64,000 nt of DNA from Candidatus Hydrogenedentota bacterium. GTDB lineage: Bacteria > Hydrogenedentota > Hydrogenedentia > Hydrogenedentales > JAEUWI01. The notes beneath the pieces were generated by a model. The model saw nothing but the letters and a program-made list of their open reading frames with translations. It made no database searches and had not been told where the DNA came from. Below are positions 13,501-19,912 of the stretch, piece after piece; within the stretch, counting starts at the first letter, position 1, and each line of letters starts with the position of its first letter. The stretch is from assembly GCA_016791475.1 (NCBI GenBank), contig JAEUWI010000005.1:62001-126000 (forward strand), written 5' to 3'. The position numbers were made by a program, and so were the translations under genes.

Positions 13501-13879
13501 TGAATTCCGCCAGCGCGAGCGCCGACGCGCCTGCCGCCAGCTTGATCTCCGGTGTACCGGGCAGCTCCGACGGCGCCTGCTCCACCGAGAGATTGATTTC
13601 CGGCAGGTTGGGATTCTTCCCTGCGGCGCGTATCGGCTCTATGATCAGCGCGGGTTCGCTTGTCTCCGTTTCCGGGGAGAGGGCCGCCTGGTTTTCGGGC
13701 GACGGATTCTGCGCGGGTTCGGGGACGCGCTGCGGCGTGGCTACCGTGGCCACCGCGGTGGCCGCCGGGTTGCCGGTCGCCTCCACGGCGCCGGGGCCGT
13801 CGTACTGCCACACCGATACCCCGAATACCAATAGACCCGTTAGGGTTAAGCCTGCCAAGGCGCCGTGCATCTTGCTCAC
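1529..13879 (-). CDS. Giant (4,116 aa) duplicated surface protein with PKD, SGNH-like and IPT/TIG domains
   Basis: The start chosen is GTG preceded by GGAGGAG at normal spacing; in-frame codons further upstream lack a site. Residues 4-25 are a hydrophobic export/anchor segment. Two large homologous halves (about 280-1960 and 2215-3860) share repeated blocks such as PFPPGGGDPWWKL, SWGPNTP and FLEQVxVEFY. Between them lie two PKD domains (about 1980-2180, WxFGDG motifs) and a Glu-Gly repeat linker (about 2189-2214). The second half also carries a poly-Gly linker (about 3140-3156) and an SGNH/GDSL-like domain (about 3161-3413, starting VYIHHGAG). Two IPT/TIG domains (about 3875-4066) precede a tail with Cys-Gly-Pro at about 4078, a hydrophobic helix and RRKSAR, which looks like a C-terminal sorting signal. 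Function is unknown; adhesion or structural display is inferred. The sole visible promoter is 244 bp upstream. Confidence 0.85.
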   Translation of the reverse strand: MSKMHGALAGLTLTGLLVFGVSVWQYDGPGAVEATGNPAATAVATVATPQRVPEPAQNPSPENQAALSPETETSEPALIIEPIRAAGKNPNLPEINLSVEQAPSELPGTPEIKLAAGASALALAEFTTAGATGDEKQVNCADVVHIVAVSPASRPAPAEFTFSNNSTLNGSTDLTGLIAVNWRIESQELDDLNQPVFAQQVPVSATLNNGELRTNGDQGILPLEEGIYNVGIQLVFENNVLCPPNGFNFVATAVATAAGETPPAATLEIESVVGANDNAGLLPLNNWVPLFRFNMNYGEDAYAPRALTNLQFRVTRELHPDDEPYPTSINPEESDFLEFAIFRDSGDGGPDGVWDGIDFENPSFDPTSPMITWDAHGFPYEMPVWAGSNNFGGNLVAGPNGRNYRINDNYYDLNFVFDPNDPGYLPNSPFLDFPAITGSNPKFPFNEWPITGPSPDNGYLVMVRLSSEWTSGTSLGVIVYGARMQPYSDNAAYDEGQEVGSRPIGSDGALLDNLPDFTEGPISEEVGYSASFEVWDQSGWDDFFAEPGDRSYNRSAHSINMYTPYGEQVRPRWDVGDSIVNAVTGEWLDLRELFAIETWVPIVAINAHATQFGFIEPQDRVGLREVNLVVTDVGGDPFGPPGNGGFDPTEGLETLTATSGPSPSSARNVDYAFNGVWVYEDANGNGLLDVPANTGTVGVSFTDHPMEPFDFGAAEAVEPGLLEWEYVPFPPGGGDPWWKLRMTLAGIDRQGAFGNPDDGAVESIPDPYAPTERPRADYFVTMRADSGFTDISGVPGDGTGLAIGADMRAFIEPRRWQTGRPGSTSSAPVENGHWDGGIWFDSQVNVLNTPSGDVIDPNGLTSFANTPNYVQDDVRVDYICPPDVYPCPTLSDTFDVEPWWPERYTDRNTAKPQRSGFEVHDLVLTYSTSNLYAKETFIQIGQAGFLGETDWFTSPFPSFLNQQIRSHDSLWLDPALAGADLITGDFDGSSLTSLGILESRFDEYHSPGGFPDITDGIESTGHSVLSATGLLADDTLTSSQYAFETVPFKLAGDAVDAQLNDPRSVFFPNPPQQPTLPRYENWPIFSDGFVNAGNSGEVYLQSEGAMANENYRNPTSPNSEFTYSDDVYVFEANDAQYGAIGDVAGMWLVDENGARCRIVSNAGNALTLEDGHLLLLDRFRTTGQELTIREHPTGVPVNQRVRRGKWMIVNDTLVRGEYPGVSNWPAGLDRDVLPADQGVRAARWLKQYASYNSQPTAMLGVNLVGADDLNVNSFPNLSVNALTVAFWGPEFTSLDLAGLDEDGTLFTSGVLVYEDNGNGVFDGPAITEGTSNPGFIDRIVPVEPGSLQWSVEPEPINLYGKLDPNTGAYAADDLSGDGIVFLGDQYDEAEVAAFRATLSAGDQARFDGLSDRAWVLTFELAELWNVPQSDIRSGAPNGSVGGTDDTGTDTGGDAGGDTGGDSGDDDGRKASVAGKSADKDFVSNWPSFWASQPTLLDLSLPQTKALTPGGNQGDDLFVVIRTSDTISAFEEFRAVIPARLPARTPAAEQIAGIEISPRTYPSVGSFEKVHPDEGTYDFFRHDMLAIDVPARIISTGLNGPSVPSTFPATIEPGSLPAAVLGIDASANRRENLIASGATGTAGPNTFTATGFAGTAENVGDWLIAMYEDNDDNGDSRIEPDRIEAYEITGVNGATLTLRAGVPANGSAWMIVRNPSFLEQVIVEFYDTGNDGDFDIQRDLLPLATEDPLNDLISGVSLYRDNDMHPNNTNGVYDPPFLNPDTGDMEYIDLPLTLDDEPKFIGQVGEPERQVKFVFSSPGTDDLTGRESVPYASQPRLRQVIPQSFGLANSDPEFGSDFFVVVRSSRNMSLGDDFRAAIVSWGPNTPSEPDPDNFSPDLGGTSGQREDEFDIFSEFPWGARGLGFITFFKERPEVRYWTYNKDRNRVEPTTEEDHSQDDRNVRHWIRTNPNVSGRTGVITSSEAPEVDFTIDRHRQTVGEPVIFTMCTTGTVTKIVWQFGDGTTLENGDPTPNAPDPANPSQTCYDQEYTYTDEGTYTVSVTVTDANGVEDTVTRVNVIEIVEYPFADAIATPLDGFITPDPEGVLADGLDVVFTNLSETGPDYEAIAFAWNFGDGSSSDEENPEHRYLAPGDYTITLQVTFRDRVSGEEITRSIELTNYIRVRPCTGAGCAGGEGEGEGEGEGEGEGEGEGEGEGEEPTASFEVTNLIRDGEGLLPLTDWVPVLNVVLSTDEETPAQRILRSLVYQIHGSDVASADLGYINAGGPQPSDLLEFGIFYENFSDDDEDNNNLNVENDFLMATWDASGGGIATLDTTGGNLTYTLDFVGTGTPEDPEVLVPAGPTGDNTIDGNSFIIAVRTSATWRSQLTLATTVLDAEMIVPDETGSIPTDAEGAPIDDYTPNFLDGEILEEDPAYSSSFGVYDARGSNDGALDAPNINSWANPIFYQIPTAEFTRPRWNTPDRILSVLGGETLEMRRLVAVEEWVNVLNINIHSTASEHFDFFDPETGGVRLTDGDEDQEQPVIQQINLIMTDIGADPFGTPGNGGFDPRVGLNNQSLSIPETGNDEIAIAPDLTFSGAWLWVDENNNAVFDPPTANADGVGVTYNGDYPMEPLYAADLEWEYIPFPPGGGDPWWKLSLNHGFERRNGADGVGRIEAVPDANFTIEDPDTDLPTSESSPDYFVVIRTDSGFKDVSQGLADGQGIQPGADFRAFVEPRRYDTTNQTFEGGIYVSSMIPALGPVAGEGNQVYTLWQDDSRWGFDEPWWNERTMNAKSAKPIRVGLDVHDLQMTYGTNSEYARFSDIFFSIPFGSSICYGFSSEETSQTYFDRWMDPFGIQQTRFENLHGIDVQRATFFFTLTFDIGGQSEVINTAPDDIDRQYPFETAPFGSGEPSDIPRSSAIAQLPLQPTLPDYASWPQELIPGQYPHLSDWNDEDAKARILAQRTDINNNHTPVIGINAVGTADAAVNASSETFISEINLAFWGPDFDPSDLYPLDQAGINLDSGVLLWQDSDTGQSGILSGGTYLNESDFRSYSDGGAFLSTEEIVPLNNAKWSSAPEFVDLDGNGTPDDMNGDELIDDVDKAWVLKMNLASLWPVPHNDEEGTTFDIDYVFVCEGFSGGGTGSGGGGGGGGGGGGSDGVTDDLVYIHHGAGSQWLTSGGLNDALVEKEYIDERNDIRELSDVSADSGRPDSMEPTPGNYTDIRHWLLWFNDYFDGIRERDTANGFNRIVMFSSDAFTNQLEGAGTAPGNPFSEAMTLENYKAVFQHPDGAGSGSIYTDGSGEVYEPLEAIFEANPDMLFVVVTAPPLPAGQTTDSEADLAREWADWLVDTWQPAYEARNPNLNNVVVFDWFDFLARPTSAGAGLRHRLKEEYERSGSTLPNTQALLDSTEYFVSGTDEEDSVLDIAVDEFPEIDFTLPEKFRLELGKGGQLAAKALDLEAAQPGDELFVTVKLSEDASANEQFRVVIPASLPGRAEGQRDAGIRFVPTGQASAGALTKSSPEEDPVQDFVGHDVVTTNVPLKIKDLTSLTSTLNIGGAPVATIGLDASTNQADGVRAEGSTGLGTEGVFTVAGASWTANTFVGDYLIDSRYEAYEITGNSATALTLLSGEPRDGAWKIVQNPTFLEQVVVEFYNESNSADFDVVTDLLPMNLDQRLSGVAIYRDNDFNPENRNGHFDPAIDIPLSLDGAPQLSGISGDAPQVKFAFSLPGTGFNGDNVSKLPRNRQWVPASWDGENAESDFFIVVRASEGMQVDDNFRMGIVSWGPNTPTEPDPYVFFRLTGAEREDYKKFQEFPWGNRGVGFVSIFKDEQVRYFMNGNKPGAKVDNSGFNWVRTHSNQKKRSGILTARKEPTGPTSVVINSASTTELPAQTLESNPFTFVIYGSGFGTKPEVILTGYNVTVNQATDTSISVTITTRAEDAPQAPIILIVRNSDTGKEASRSNLFTLVNGTGDVAPVITRVSPAKAKKSDFPVKVIGSNFGAREDMIVRFGETLMTILAVNSEGTEISVGYPTGGFAEVDVMSVTVANDTNGTEAIKLNAFEFVSDPVAKPNIGPFSCGPNGGGTSSPLGDVVLLSLVFAGLAFGVRRKSARSRV

Positions 13880-14129
13880 GTTTGAACTCTCCTCCGGCGG
13901 AAAATAAGACTTCCCCTCACAGCGCGGTGCCATGGGGGTAAAACTTCGATTGAATGTAGAGGGTAGCACCCGGGCCCGTCAACGCACCCGAAAAACACAC
14001 TCCCCCGATTCGGGCAATGTCTTCCGGAAAGCCGCCAGCCCGGAAAAGGGTCGCAAAAACACCCATCCACCGGCACGACGGCGTCAAACGTTGCAAAACC
14101 ATAAATGTCCCCAATTTTGTTTCCCGTTG

Positions 14130-14158
14130 TTTATAGCATAGGCGACGCAGCGTGTCAA
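14130..14158 (-). promoter_or_regulatory. Sigma70-type promoter for the giant surface protein
   Basis: Read on the minus strand there is a consensus -35 TTGACA, a 17-base spacer and a -10 TATAAA. Transcription would start near 14123, giving an unusually long leader of about 244 nt before the GTG start. No obvious riboswitch fold was recognised in the leader. The region from 13880 to 14250 otherwise contains no supported gene. Confidence 0.7.
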
Positions 14159-14251
14159 TAGTAAAACCCGCTGCAATTCCCGATACGCCTATAAGTTATG
14201 GCCTGTTACCCGGTTAGGGTTCCGGCGATATTCATGCTATTTGTCAACTAA

Positions 14252-16126
14252 TTACTGGGCCGGGCTCGCCGGGGCGTTTCCGCCCGCCGACGGACGAATT
14301 CCCGACACCGACGCCGTCACCGTCTCCACAAAGGACTGGTTGATTCGAAACACGCCCGATCGCGTCGCCGTCCGGGCAAAACGCTGCTGGTCGATATTCG
14401 GCACCACCGCCCCGATGGTCAGTGGGCCCAGCGTCACCGGCGCTCCTCCCGCCTCCTCCGGCGCCAGCGTCACCGAGAAGGTGAAGCGCGGCGCCTCAAA
14501 CCCATAAACCGTCGGATCCGACTCCAGACCCTCCTCCGCTCCCAGGAACCGCAACTCGGAAACCGCCTTCAACAGGTTATCGGCATCCGTCTGGTTTGGC
14601 ATGAATCGATTCTCGGGCGATACCACCAGCCACCGATTATGCAATTTTTCGAGCTGATAATCCACCCCGTCGAACTGGAAATTCATTTTCTCCGCCCGGG
14701 CCACGGGAAAGCGCAGCAGGGAGCGCATGCGGAAGGCCTGCGCATCCGTCAGAAGAAAGCCGATTCGCTCCCCCTCGATCCCCGCGATTTCCCCGCCGCT
14801 CGTGAGCGCCAGGTACTGTCCGGGCTCCGCCGCGTTCGGCGTCAGGCGAATATCCACCGGGGTTTCGGAGCCGGCCAGGTATATTTTCAACTGGACTTCG
14901 GGCGTCTCCAGGCCGTTCTCGGCGGGTGTCCCCGGAAAGAAGCGGGAGGCCTCCAGCATCTTCAGCGCGCTTATATAACTGGAAACGTACTGGTCGTCCG
15001 TATCGTCGAGGGCCGGCTCGGTCACTTTCCAGATGCCCTTCTCGTCCTTCGCCAGCGTATAGGTGTGACCCCGGCCGCTGTACTCCAGCCGGGTGATGTC
15101 CTTGGCCGCCTGGGTCATCAGGCGCCGCTCCCGGAGGGCATTGGCCGACTGGGGAAAGAGGGTGAGGATGTGCCCGTCCATCATGAAGACCCCGGACTCG
15201 CCCACACGCTGGACATAGACCCCCCCGTCTTCGCCGACCATGCCGGTATTTCCGAAGAGGAAGGTCTGGGGGTGCCCCTCTTTGGCGTCGATCACGGTTA
15301 TCCGCGCCGAAGCCGGATCCAGCCCGTAGTCGGCCAGCGACTCGGGATTGTCGATGAAGTTCCGGCCGCGGGCAAATTGAATTTCCTGGACGATCTCGTT
15401 GACCTTTTCCTGGTTGGCCGCCGTGGACACGGGCGACACCTGCACCCAGGGCTGATCGCCCGCGGGCCGTTCCATGACGATGATCGCCTCCGACTCCTCG
15501 CCGAGGGGCGGGGGATTCTCGAACTTCTTCTGATCTTCGGCCGTCATGATGCGGGCAAACTCAAAGCGCACGATGGGCGCTTCGCGATCATCCACGATGA
15601 AGGCGTCGCGCAGTTGTTCCAGCGGTCGATCCAACTCGAAAACGGAATTCTTGTCCACCAGGAAAACCGGCCCCTCGTCGAGTCGGGCATAGCGATAGGT
15701 CTGGGTGGGCTCCAGGTACCCAAAACGCAAGGTCCGGGGCGCGCCTCCCGATTCGAGGGTCACGGTGAGGCGTGGAATGGCCAGACCAAATCCCTCCAGG
15801 TCCAGGGCCTCCGGCGAAAGATAGCGCTCGCTTCGCAGGCCCGCGGCGTTATTCGCCACCCGGTTCCAGAGCTCGTCCAATGCCTTGATCTGCGGGTTGG
15901 GCACGACAATGGACCACGCGCCGGGGGCCGTCTGCTCGCCCGTCGTCGGCTGCTCGTCCAGGCGGTGCACCGTCAGCTTCTTGATGGCTTCCGGCCCGAA
16001 ATCGAAAACCTTCTTGGCCTCCTGGACGGTCTGGGCCTCCCGCTTCCCGGCCCACTGCAGGCCAAAGTAGAGGCCGATCAGGAGCACCAGCACGATTCCC
16101 AGTTGCACGGTATGACGAAATTTCAT
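14252..16126 (-). CDS. DUF4340 membrane-anchored protein of GldG-type ABC operon
   Basis: The 624-residue product starts at an ATG whose ATGA overlaps the stop of the preceding gliding-type gene; in-frame sequence further upstream lies wholly inside that gene and is rejected. An N-terminal transmembrane helix (about residues 6-26, IVLVLLIGLYFGL) is followed by repeated beta-rich modules typical of DUF4340, such as AIKKLTVHRL and the FxxDNPESLADYGLDPASARITV region. Family members almost always follow GldG-like genes in this order. The protein is probably held in the inner membrane with its bulk outside the cytoplasm, working with the ABC transporter encoded upstream. Biochemical activity is unknown. 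It is the last gene of a four-gene operon. Confidence 0.85.
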   Translation of the reverse strand: MKFRHTVQLGIVLVLLIGLYFGLQWAGKREAQTVQEAKKVFDFGPEAIKKLTVHRLDEQPTTGEQTAPGAWSIVVPNPQIKALDELWNRVANNAAGLRSERYLSPEALDLEGFGLAIPRLTVTLESGGAPRTLRFGYLEPTQTYRYARLDEGPVFLVDKNSVFELDRPLEQLRDAFIVDDREAPIVRFEFARIMTAEDQKKFENPPPLGEESEAIIVMERPAGDQPWVQVSPVSTAANQEKVNEIVQEIQFARGRNFIDNPESLADYGLDPASARITVIDAKEGHPQTFLFGNTGMVGEDGGVYVQRVGESGVFMMDGHILTLFPQSANALRERRLMTQAAKDITRLEYSGRGHTYTLAKDEKGIWKVTEPALDDTDDQYVSSYISALKMLEASRFFPGTPAENGLETPEVQLKIYLAGSETPVDIRLTPNAAEPGQYLALTSGGEIAGIEGERIGFLLTDAQAFRMRSLLRFPVARAEKMNFQFDGVDYQLEKLHNRWLVVSPENRFMPNQTDADNLLKAVSELRFLGAEEGLESDPTVYGFEAPRFTFSVTLAPEEAGGAPVTLGPLTIGAVVPNIDQQRFARTATRSGVFRINQSFVETVTASVSGIRPSAGGNAPASPAQ

Positions 16127-17799
16127 CGGTATTTTCTCCGCAGGAGGAAGGCGGCCAGGCCGGCGCCGACGATAAGCTGGGCCGTGAGCAACGTGCTCAC
16201 CCAGACGATGGCCCGCTGCTCGCCCTCGTTGAGCACGATGGGGGGATCCGTCTTGCCCGAGGGCCGGATCGCGATCAGATCTTCGCGCTCCGTCAGCCAC
16301 GCCATGGTATTCATCAGAAGATTCAGGCTGCCCTGGGTCTCCGTAATCAACTGGCCGTTCGTGGCGAAGTCGGAATCACCGATCACCACCACCCGGCTCG
16401 TCACCGGTTGGCCCGTATCGTCCACCGCGGCAGTCTTGCGCACAGCCGAAACCGCGATCGAAAGGGGACCGCCCTTTTCGTCGCTTCCCTTTGCCGCCTC
16501 GCCCTTTTTCTCCAGGCTCTCCAGGTTGGTCTCGCCCCAGTACTCCGGCGTGCTCCGGATGATCTCGGTCACCGCCACGCCCTCGGGCGCCTTGGCGCTG
16601 GCCCCCACGGAGCGTGCGGTATCAATGAGCAGCGTGCGATCAAAGCCGCCCGTGATGGGGTGCTCCTTGCGAAACGAGCCGTTGTATTCCATGAAGCCCG
16701 CGTCCACGGCCTCAAAGGGCTTGTCGTCATTGCGGAGCTCGAGCTGCCAGGGTTTCTCGCGGCCCTGGGCCATGAGCATGTCGCTGCCCACGACAATGCC
16801 GAAGCGCTCCTCAAGCCACGGGCGCAATTGCTCGCCCTGGCCCTGGCCCGGCGTTACCGATTTCCAGGGTTCCAGCAGCATCAGCAGACGCCCGCCCTTC
16901 TCGAGGTAGGCGTCGATCGCCTTTATCTCCACGGGATGGAGATCGCCCCGGGGGTTGTTTATCACCAGTACGTCGATCTGCTGCGGAATATCCGGCGCGC
17001 TGATTTTTATGGAGACCCGGCCCACGTTGTACGACTCGCCCGTAAGCAGATTGCCCAGCACCGAACCGCCCTTCTGGGGATCCTCGTCGCCCAGATCCCG
17101 CTCCTGGTGACCCGTGAGGAAACCCACATGCAGTTCCTTGCTCCGCAGCACATTGATAAGGGCGTTGGTGAAATCGCGCTCCTCCAATCGGGGGCTCCCG
17201 CCGGAGAATGTAATCACACGCTGACGGTTGCCCGCCTTCACCACGATGGTCCCCTGGGGGGAGACGTGGGTCAGGCCCATGGACTGGAGGCGCGGCATCT
17301 CCACCTGCGGATCGATTTCTTCCACCTTGATCAGGTCCGTGTAGGCCTGGCATTGCTCCAGAAAGCGGAGGGTCTTCTGGCGCGCGATCCACACCAGCTC
17401 GTCGTCCACACTCAGGAAAAGGCACATCACCTGCACCTCCTGATTCATGGTCTGAAGGACCTGAACCGTCTGGGGGGCCAGTTCGCGCCGCCCCTCCTGG
17501 GTCAAGTCCCAGGAGGCATCCCAGCCGGAAATGAACACGTACAGTGTGATGCAGATGCCGAGGAAGAACACGGTCGAAAGCGCGGCGTTCACCCCGCCGG
17601 CCGCCCAGCCCTCCCAGCCGGCGCTGCCCGCCAGCCCGAGCACCGCCATGACCAGCCAGACCAGGCCCAGACCCAGCCCGAGCAGAAGCGCGCCCCACGC
17701 CACCGCCATGTAGGACGCCTGCTGCCACACCAGAAGGTTGACGGCCGCCGCCAGGCAGAGCAGGGCCGCAATCCCGGTAAAGGTTCGTAATGATTTCAA
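16123..17799 (-). CDS. GldG-like ABC-system membrane protein
   Basis: The start is TTG with GGAGAGG ten bases upstream, four bases after the permease stop. The 558-residue product has about three N-terminal transmembrane segments, a long soluble part and one C-terminal helix (TLLTAQLIVGAGLAAFLLRR). The soluble part has features of the GldG/IFT52-like family: VKVEEIDPQ-like early region, VITFSGGSPRLEERDFTNALI, FLTGHQERDL, and VLVINNPRGDLHPVEIKAIDAYLEKG. In Bacteroidetes GldA, GldF and GldG form an ABC complex linked to gliding; in other phyla the same set occurs without gliding and its substrate is unknown. The order here, ATPase-permease-GldG-DUF4340, is the usual one. Function beyond membership in the complex is inference. 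Confidence 0.87.
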   Translation of the reverse strand: MKSLRTFTGIAALLCLAAAVNLLVWQQASYMAVAWGALLLGLGLGLVWLVMAVLGLAGSAGWEGWAAGGVNAALSTVFFLGICITLYVFISGWDASWDLTQEGRRELAPQTVQVLQTMNQEVQVMCLFLSVDDELVWIARQKTLRFLEQCQAYTDLIKVEEIDPQVEMPRLQSMGLTHVSPQGTIVVKAGNRQRVITFSGGSPRLEERDFTNALINVLRSKELHVGFLTGHQERDLGDEDPQKGGSVLGNLLTGESYNVGRVSIKISAPDIPQQIDVLVINNPRGDLHPVEIKAIDAYLEKGGRLLMLLEPWKSVTPGQGQGEQLRPWLEERFGIVVGSDMLMAQGREKPWQLELRNDDKPFEAVDAGFMEYNGSFRKEHPITGGFDRTLLIDTARSVGASAKAPEGVAVTEIIRSTPEYWGETNLESLEKKGEAAKGSDEKGGPLSIAVSAVRKTAAVDDTGQPVTSRVVVIGDSDFATNGQLITETQGSLNLLMNTMAWLTEREDLIAIRPSGKTDPPIVLNEGEQRAIVWVSTLLTAQLIVGAGLAAFLLRRKYR

Positions 17800-17803
17800 G
17801 GGT

Positions 17804-18637
17804 TCAGCCTCTCCAATTCCGGCTTTCCAGCGCGCGGAAGGTCAAAAACAGGAAGAACGCGCTGAAAAGCACGTAATAGGCAATGTCCAGCGGCTGCACG
17901 ACACCCAGCGCCATGTCGCGCGCATGGGCGTCAATGGGCAACTCCATCACGAGGCCGCGAAAGATTCGGTAGAAGAACGCAATGACGGTGCGCAGTCCCG
18001 CCGGCCAGCCTTCGGGTGTTGGACTCTCCGCGGGCATGTCCTCGCCCAGATTTCCCAGAATAAACAGGATGAGCGTTGCGCCAAAGGTGATGGTGCCGGA
18101 CATAATCTGGGTCCTGGTGACCGACGAGACGAAAAGGCCCAGGCTGATGCAGGCCGCACCCATCAGAAACACGGTAAGCACGCCAAAGACCAGAACCGGC
18201 GGCTCCACATTGTCCACAAACCACCCCATGATGCCGAGATTGACGCCGACGACGAGCATCATGACGCCCAGCACGCCCAGGGCGGCCAGGTACTTGCCGA
18301 AGATGATTTCCCGGTCGCGCAGGGGCTGGGTGAGCAGAAACTCGATCGTACCGCGGTGGCGTTCTTCGGCCAGCAGGCGCATGGTAAGCAGGGGCGCCAG
18401 AAACATGATCAACATGCCGCAGAACACCAGATAGGGGCTGAGAAAAGTCTCCTCAAAATCCGGCACCGCCGTATAGGCGTACATGGTCGGGTTCTGGGTG
18501 ATATCCGAGTGGGTGATAAAGGAAATGGAAAAAGACAGGCCCGCGATGACCGCAAACATGCCCACGACCACATAGCCCACCGGGGTGAGGAAAAAGGATT
18601 TAAACTCGCGCTTGCAGACCGCCCACGTGTTTCTCAT
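17804..18637 (-). CDS. ABC-2 type permease (GldF-like)
   Basis: The ATG overlaps the ATPase stop in an ATGA, and the sequence upstream of it in frame belongs to the ATPase gene. The 277-residue product opens with MRNTWAVCKREFKSFFLTPVGY-type sequence, characteristic of ABC-2 permeases, and has about six hydrophobic segments. The RLLAEERHRGTIEFLLTQPLRDREIIFGKYLAAL stretch is the conserved cytoplasmic loop between helices 2 and 3 that contacts the ATPase. It forms the membrane channel or motor of the complex with the ATPase encoded immediately upstream. Substrate unknown. Confidence 0.9.
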   Translation of the reverse strand: MRNTWAVCKREFKSFFLTPVGYVVVGMFAVIAGLSFSISFITHSDITQNPTMYAYTAVPDFEETFLSPYLVFCGMLIMFLAPLLTMRLLAEERHRGTIEFLLTQPLRDREIIFGKYLAALGVLGVMMLVVGVNLGIMGWFVDNVEPPVLVFGVLTVFLMGAACISLGLFVSSVTRTQIMSGTITFGATLILFILGNLGEDMPAESPTPEGWPAGLRTVIAFFYRIFRGLVMELPIDAHARDMALGVVQPLDIAYYVLFSAFFLFLTFRALESRNWRG

Positions 18638-19374
18638 GCGCTCACTCCCGCCGGCAGGGCCGCGCGATCGGCGGCAACCACCTTGATAAACAGCTCTTCG
18701 AGGCGCTTGCCGCCCTCGTCCAGATTGTCCAGCTTCGTCTCCGCCACCACGTGGCCCTGATTGATGATGATGGCCCGCTCGCACAGCATGGCCACCTCCG
18801 GAAGAATGTGGGTGCTGATCAGCACCGTGTGCTTCTCCCGCAGGCCCTTGATCATCTGGCGAATCTCCACAATCTGGGCCGGGTCCAGGCCCACCGTGGG
18901 CTCATCCAGGATCAGCACCGGCGGACTCCCTATCAAGGCCTGGGCCAGGCCAACGCGCTGCTTGTAGCCCTTCGAAAGATTGCCGATGATCCGATTCTCC
19001 ATATGGCTCAGGCCGCAGCGCGACAGCGCCTCGCTCACTTCGCCCTTCCGCGCCTTGACCTCCACGCCCTTCAGCTCGGCCACATAGCGCAGGAAACTCG
19101 AAACCACCATCTCATCGTAGAGCGGCACCCGCTCGGGAAGATAGCCGATCCGCCGCTTCACCTCCAGCGGATTGGCATGGACCTCAAAGCCCGCGATCCG
19201 TGCCTCGCCCTTCGTGGCGGGCATGAAAGCGGTCAAGATCCGCATGGTCGTGCTCTTGCCCGCGCCATTGGGTCCCAGAAATCCGATGATCTCTCCGGCA
19301 TCCACGTGAAACGAAACGTCCTGCACGGCGGCAATGGGGCCGTAGTACTTGGTGAGGCCCTGAACGTCAATCAT
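18634..19374 (-). CDS. ABC transporter ATP-binding protein (GldA-like)
   Basis: The 246-residue protein has all ABC ATPase motifs: Walker A GPNGAGKST at 34-42, a Q-loop region GYLPERVPLYDEM, signature LSKGYKQRVGLA, Walker B VLILDEPTVGLDP and a switch His in STHILPE. The family is the ABC-2 exporter/GldA group, as shown by YLPE and SKGYKQRV. A GGAGAA site precedes the ATG. It is the first gene of the operon and is followed by the permease with a 4-base overlap. The 310 bases between this start and the next plus-strand gene hold the divergent control region, in which I see no clear promoter consensus. Confidence 0.93.
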   Translation of the reverse strand: MIDVQGLTKYYGPIAAVQDVSFHVDAGEIIGFLGPNGAGKSTTMRILTAFMPATKGEARIAGFEVHANPLEVKRRIGYLPERVPLYDEMVVSSFLRYVAELKGVEVKARKGEVSEALSRCGLSHMENRIIGNLSKGYKQRVGLAQALIGSPPVLILDEPTVGLDPAQIVEIRQMIKGLREKHTVLISTHILPEVAMLCERAIIINQGHVVAETKLDNLDEGGKRLEELFIKVVAADRAALPAGVSA

Positions 19375-19685
19375 TACGGTTCTCCGTCAAAGTGACAACA
19401 TTTTGCCAAATGCCGATACTTGAAAAGTGTGCAATCTGCGAACTACTCGCTCAATGCCTAGACTATTATTTACGGCTACCCGGTAAATTCCGCAGGGAGG
19501 ACCAGGTAATTTATGCCGAACAATGCGCTCCATTTTGGACCAAGGCGACATGTTCAGCTGGCTGCGAGCCACCTAGTGTATGGCGCTTCAGGAATTTAAA
19601 TCAAATCAACGCGGGACAAATCCCGTTGGCATGGTTAATGCTCCCATGAAGAAGCATGAAGTAGTTGCAGAAAGGCAGGCAAACC

Positions 19686-19883
19686 ATGGTAGTTCAATGT
19701 TGCGTGTGCAAAAAGATCCGAATCGATGGTGTGTGGCGGGTTTCCGACCCCAGCGCTCCACGCTTCGAGGAAGTCAGCCACGGCTATTGCCCTTCCTGCG
19801 CCGATGACGCCTTCCGGGAAGTCCGGGAGTACCACCGGCACAATTTTCGCGGCTTCGCTTCCGCCAAGGCGGCCAACTCGTGA
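19686..19883 (+). CDS. Small CxxC zinc-binding protein
   Basis: A 65-residue product begins MVVQCCVCKKIR and has a second cysteine pair CPSC after a SHGY sequence, so four cysteines can form one zinc knuckle. The ATG is preceded by AAAGGCAGG at good spacing; a TTG seven codons upstream is also in frame but lacks a site. Short proteins of the form CxxC-K-x-I-x..W...SHGxCPxC occur in many bacteria, often near signalling genes, without assigned function. No partner is evident here: it ends 30 bases before the 3' end of the convergent PLP-enzyme gene. Confidence 0.7.
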   Translation: MVVQCCVCKKIRIDGVWRVSDPSAPRFEEVSHGYCPSCADDAFREVREYHRHNFRGFASAKAANS

Positions 19884-19912
19884 TCCCCGGTTTCGAGCAT
19901 AGTATCACGCCT

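Noticed and set aside
19375-19685. Additional short genes between the ABC operon and the small CxxC gene
   Set aside because: Short frames on both strands lack ribosome sites and coding character; treated as a divergent control region.
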